This document shows positions 60,504-64,000 of a stretch of 64,000 nucleotides of DNA, piece by piece (positions within the stretch are counted from its first letter, which is position 1; each line of letters opens with the position of its first letter). Below the pieces are notes generated by a model, which was given only the letters and a program-made list of their open reading frames with translations, did no database searches and was not told the origin of the DNA. Made by a program: the position numbers and the translations under genes. This DNA is from an uncultured Lachnospiraceae bacterium (GTDB lineage: Bacteria > Bacillota > Clostridia > Lachnospirales > Lachnospiraceae). The stretch spans positions 1 to 64,000 of the forward strand of contig CAKRJY010000005.1 in the NCBI GenBank assembly GCA_934352055.1, given 5' to 3'.

Positions 60504-61574
60504 ATGAGAGCATTTCTTATTCTGGAAGATGGCACCGTTTTTACCGGTGAGAGCATTGGTTCTACACGGGAAGTCATCAGTGAAATCGTATTTAATACAT
60601 CCATGACAGGATATTTGGAAGTTTTGACAGATCCTTCCTATGCAGGACAGGCTGTTGTAATGACCTATCCGCTGATTGGTAATTATGGTATTACACCAGA
60701 CATGGAGTCAGGACGTCCATGGGTTGATGGATACATTGTCAGAGAACTGAGCCGTATCCCAAGTAATTTCCGTTGTGAAGGAACCATTCAGGATTTTTTG
60801 AAAGAGAATGATATCCCAGGTATTTCTGGTATTGATACGAGAGCACTTACCAAAATCTTACGTGATAAGGGAACCATGAATGGAATGATTACCACCAATG
60901 AATCCTATGATTTGGACGAAATCCTTCCAAAGTTAAAAGCATATACAACAGGTGATGTGGTATCAAAGGTAACCTGTAAGGAGCCTAAGGTATTAAAGGG
61001 CAGTGGCAAACGTGTGGCATTGCTTGACCTTGGTGCTAAGAATAATATTGCAAAGTCATTAAATGACAGAGGATGCGAAGTTACGATTTATCCGGCAGAT
61101 ACAAAGGCAGAGACAATCATTGCAAGCAACCCGGATGGTATTATGCTTAGCAATGGACCTGGAGATCCAAAGGAATGTGTAGAAATTATTGCAGAAATCA
61201 AAAAACTCTATGATTCCGATATTCCAATTTTTGCTATCTGTTTAGGTCATCAGCTTATGGCACTTGCAACAGGTGCGGATACACATAAGATGAAGTATGG
61301 TCATCGCGGAGGAAATCATCCGGTAAAAGATCTTGCTACCGGACGCGTTTATATTTCTTCACAGAACCACGGTTATGTTGTTGATGTTGATAAATTAGAT
61401 CCTGCCATTGCAAGGCCGGCATTTGTAAATGTCAATGATGGCACAAATGAAGGATTGAAATACACAGGAAAGAATATTTTTACGGTACAGTTCCATCCTG
61501 AAGCTTGCCCTGGCCCGCAGGATAGTGGATATTTGTTTGACCGTTTTATGGAAATGATGGGAGGTGACCAGTAA
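60504..61574 (+). CDS. carA: Carbamoyl-phosphate synthase small subunit
   Basis: The 356-residue glutaminase subunit hydrolyses Gln to supply ammonia to CarB. The N-terminal CPSase_sm domain (LEDGTVFTGESIG, NTSMTGYLEVLTDPSYAGQ) is followed by a class I GATase domain with nucleophile Cys in FAICLGHQLMALA and the FHPEACPGP catalytic pair. AAAGGACAGGG precedes the ATG. Its stop overlaps the carB start by one base (TAATG). Confidence 0.96.
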   Translation: MRAFLILEDGTVFTGESIGSTREVISEIVFNTSMTGYLEVLTDPSYAGQAVVMTYPLIGNYGITPDMESGRPWVDGYIVRELSRIPSNFRCEGTIQDFLKENDIPGISGIDTRALTKILRDKGTMNGMITTNESYDLDEILPKLKAYTTGDVVSKVTCKEPKVLKGSGKRVALLDLGAKNNIAKSLNDRGCEVTIYPADTKAETIIASNPDGIMLSNGPGDPKECVEIIAEIKKLYDSDIPIFAICLGHQLMALATGADTHKMKYGHRGGNHPVKDLATGRVYISSQNHGYVVDVDKLDPAIARPAFVNVNDGTNEGLKYTGKNIFTVQFHPEACPGPQDSGYLFDRFMEMMGGDQ

Positions 61575-64000
61575 TGCCAAGAAATAAAGAGATTAAGAAA
61601 GTACTTGTAATTGGATCTGGTCCAATCGTAATCGGACAGGCTGCTGAGTTTGACTATGCTGGTACACAGGCATGTCGTTCTCTGAAAGAAGAAGGTATTG
61701 AGGTTGTTCTGGTGAACTCTAATCCGGCGACCATCATGACCGATAAAGAAATTGCTGATGAAGTGTATATTGAACCTTTGACAGCAAAAGTATTAGAGCA
61801 GATTATCTTAAAGGAAAAACCGGACAGTGTATTGCCAACGCTTGGTGGACAGGCAGGTTTGAACCTTGGTATGGAACTTGCAGAATCCGGATTTCTGGAG
61901 GAGCATGGCGTAAAACTGATTGGTACGACAGCAGAGACGATTTTCAAAGCAGAAGACCGTCAGGCGTTTAAGGACACGATGGAAAAAATCGGTGAGCCTT
62001 GTGCAGCTTCTCTGGTTGTAAATAATGTAGAAGATGGTATTAAGTTTACGAATACCATTGGTTATCCGGTTGTACTTCGTCCGGCATTTACCCTTGGTGG
62101 TAGTGGCGGTGGTATTGCACATAACGAGACAGAACTGGTTGATATCTTATCCAATGGTTTGCGTTTGAGCCGTGTGAATGAAGTTCTGGTAGAGCGCTGT
62201 ATCGCCGGATGGAAAGAAATCGAATACGAAGTAATGCGAGATGCAGCAGGCAACTGTATTACCGTATGTAACATGGAAAATATTGACCCGGTTGGTGTGC
62301 ATACAGGTGACTCTATTGTTGTGGCACCATCACAGACATTGGGCGATAAGGAATACCAGATGCTTCGTAGTTCTGCATTAAATATTATTTCAGAACTTGG
62401 CATTACCGGTGGATGCAACGTACAGTATGCATTACATCCGGAAACATTTGAATATTGTGTTATCGAAGTAAACCCTCGTGTGAGCCGCTCTTCTGCACTT
62501 GCTTCCAAAGCAACCGGTTATCCGATTGCAAAGGTGGCTGCAAAGATTGCACTGGGATACACTTTGGATGAGATCCCAAATGCGATTACAGGTAAGACAT
62601 TCGCTTCTTTTGAGCCAATGCTTGATTACTGCGTTGTTAAGATTCCTCGTTTGCCATTTGATAAATTTATCACAGCAAAGCGTACGCTGACGACCCAGAT
62701 GAAGGCAACAGGTGAAGTTATGAGTATCTGCACGAATTTTGAGGGTGCTCTGATGAAAGCCATCCGTTCTCTGGAGCAGCATGTTGACTCATTGATGAGT
62801 TATGATTTTTCTGCTTTAAGTGATGCGGAATTAGAAGAACAGCTTCATGTTGTAGATGACCGCAGAATTTATGTGATTGCAGAGGCACTTCGCAGAGGTG
62901 TTTCTTACGAACATATTCATGATATTACCAAAATTGATATCTGGTTTATCGATAAGATTTCCATCCTTGTGGAGATGGAGCAGAGATTGCAGAAGGAAGA
63001 ACTTACGGTAGAGCTTTTGAAGGAAGCAAAGCGTATTGAATTCCCGGATAACGTTATCGCGCAGTTGACAGGAAAGACCACAGAAGAAATCCGCGATATG
63101 CGTTATGCAAACGATATCGTTGTCGGATTTAAGATGGTTGATACCTGTGCAGCCGAATTTGAAGCTACAACGCCATATTATTACTCTGTTTTTGGCAGTG
63201 AAAATGAGGCGGTAGAGACAAATTCAAAGAAGAAAGTATTAGTACTTGGTTCCGGTCCAATCCGTATCGGACAGGGTATTGAGTTTGATTACTGTTCCGT
63301 ACACAGTACATGGGCATTTTCAAAGGAAGGTTACGAAACTATTATCGTAAACAATAACCCTGAGACGGTTTCTACCGACTTTGATATTGCAGATAAATTG
63401 TACTTCGAGCCACTGACCGAAGAAGACGTAGAAAACATCGTTCGCTTTGAAAAGCCGGATGGAGCTGTTGTTCAGTTTGGTGGACAGACAGCAATCAAAT
63501 TGACAGAAGCTTTGATGAAGATGGGCGTGACAATCTTAGGAACAAAAGCAGAAGATGTTGATGCGGCAGAAGATAGAGAATTATTCGATGAGATTCTTGA
63601 AAAAACAGGAATTCCTAGAGCCTCCGGTGGAACTGTATTTACAGCAGAAGAAGCGAAAAAAGTTGCGAACGAGATTGGTTATCCGGTATTGGTACGTCCT
63701 TCCTACGTTTTGGGTGGACAGGGAATGCAGATTGCGTTCAATGATGATGAAGTAGATGAGTTTATGGAAATCATCAATCGTATTGCACAGGATCATCCAA
63801 TCCTTGTAGATAAATATTTGCAGGGAAAGGAAATCGAAGTGGATGCGGTATGTGATGGTACGGACATTCTGATTCCAGGTATTATGGAACATATTGAACG
63901 TACAGGTGTGCATTCCGGAGATAGTATCTCTGTTTATCCAGCACATACCATTGGGGATGATATCAAGAAAAAGATTACAGATTATACCGAAAAACTGGCA
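61574..64000 (+). CDS. carB: Carbamoyl-phosphate synthase large subunit, 3' truncated by window
   Basis: The frame starts at the ATG in TAATG and stays open to the window edge: 809 of roughly 1060-1070 codons. The first ATP-grasp half starts with KVLVIGSGPIVIGQAAEFDY; the second half repeats the signature at about residue 557 (VLVLGSGPIRIGQGIEFDY). The carboxyphosphate and carbamoyl-phosphate ATP-grasp domains are present; the C-terminal MGS regulatory domain lies outside the window. It makes carbamoyl phosphate for pyrimidine and arginine synthesis. Confidence 0.96.
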   Translation, partial: MPRNKEIKKVLVIGSGPIVIGQAAEFDYAGTQACRSLKEEGIEVVLVNSNPATIMTDKEIADEVYIEPLTAKVLEQIILKEKPDSVLPTLGGQAGLNLGMELAESGFLEEHGVKLIGTTAETIFKAEDRQAFKDTMEKIGEPCAASLVVNNVEDGIKFTNTIGYPVVLRPAFTLGGSGGGIAHNETELVDILSNGLRLSRVNEVLVERCIAGWKEIEYEVMRDAAGNCITVCNMENIDPVGVHTGDSIVVAPSQTLGDKEYQMLRSSALNIISELGITGGCNVQYALHPETFEYCVIEVNPRVSRSSALASKATGYPIAKVAAKIALGYTLDEIPNAITGKTFASFEPMLDYCVVKIPRLPFDKFITAKRTLTTQMKATGEVMSICTNFEGALMKAIRSLEQHVDSLMSYDFSALSDAELEEQLHVVDDRRIYVIAEALRRGVSYEHIHDITKIDIWFIDKISILVEMEQRLQKEELTVELLKEAKRIEFPDNVIAQLTGKTTEEIRDMRYANDIVVGFKMVDTCAAEFEATTPYYYSVFGSENEAVETNSKKKVLVLGSGPIRIGQGIEFDYCSVHSTWAFSKEGYETIIVNNNPETVSTDFDIADKLYFEPLTEEDVENIVRFEKPDGAVVQFGGQTAIKLTEALMKMGVTILGTKAEDVDAAEDRELFDEILEKTGIPRASGGTVFTAEEAKKVANEIGYPVLVRPSYVLGGQGMQIAFNDDEVDEFMEIINRIAQDHPILVDKYLQGKEIEVDAVCDGTDILIPGIMEHIERTGVHSGDSISVYPAHTIGDDIKKKITDYTEKLA

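Noticed and set aside
1..64000. CRISPR arrays, prophage, IS transposase genes, tRNA or rRNA genes
   Set aside because: No spaced short repeats, integrase, capsid or transposase-like proteins, and no tRNA- or rRNA-like sequences were recognised on either strand.

Overview
The window reads as chromosome of a low-GC, spore-forming, motile anaerobe of the Clostridia, most likely a Lachnospiraceae gut bacterium. The grounds are sporulation genes (spoIIGA-sigE, sigG), Firmicutes-type sigma-A promoters and a Phe T-box, a minimal SufC/SufB-like Fe-S system, many TTG/GTG starts behind strong Shine-Dalgarno sites, and a cre site. I see no prophage, CRISPR array, tRNA or rRNA gene. The family assignment is inference from gene content; no search could be run.

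Layout. 1-7.8 kb: small membrane proteins, a relic of a 2-hydroxyacid dehydrogenase, a ferredoxin-like DUF362 protein, a nitroreductase, a YhcH-family protein, a secreted nuclease, a YitT-type membrane protein, a DUF1284/phosphopantetheinyl-transferase pair and a type I asparaginase. 7.8-12.9 kb: branched-chain amino-acid synthesis (ilvN-ilvC, a LysR regulator divergent from leuC-leuD). A 523-bp near-perfect palindrome lies between ilvC and the LysR gene. 12.9-19.2 kb: an AP2/degenerate-HNH protein, thrC, a receiver plus MshEN/CheX-like pair, citrate synthase and a 6S-like RNA. 19.2-27.8 kb: SpoIID-like protein, YihY, T-box-pheS-pheT-queA, a DUF1540 protein, lgt.

27.8-39.4 kb: the division and cell-wall (dcw) cluster mraZ-rsmH-ftsL-pbp-pbp-mraY-murD-ftsW-ftsQ-ftsZ, preceded by a candidate structured leader RNA and a 10-bp-period MraZ operator; murG and murB are not here. 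39.4-43.5 kb: spoIIGA-sigE on + and sigG on -, separated by a beta-CASP metallo-hydrolase. The junction ftsZ/spoIIGA carries a Spo0A box, a 21-bp-spaced promoter and a terminator whose hairpin contains the spoIIGA Shine-Dalgarno. 43.6-64 kb: a chemoreceptor, a phospholipase-C-like protein, an MFS transporter, a GH31 glycosidase, sufC-sufB/D, a sirtuin, a Crh-like HPr paralogue with a cre site, a nuclease-helicase fusion, a second LysR gene, purL, carA and a truncated carB.

The genes are mostly housekeeping. The most unusual signals are in the non-coding DNA: the 523-bp palindrome (9498-10020), the ftsZ/spoIIGA switch region (39420-39482), the mutually exclusive stems upstream of mraZ (27870-27992), the cre/Crh-like arrangement (52516-52842) and the dyads upstream of sufC (49564-49725).
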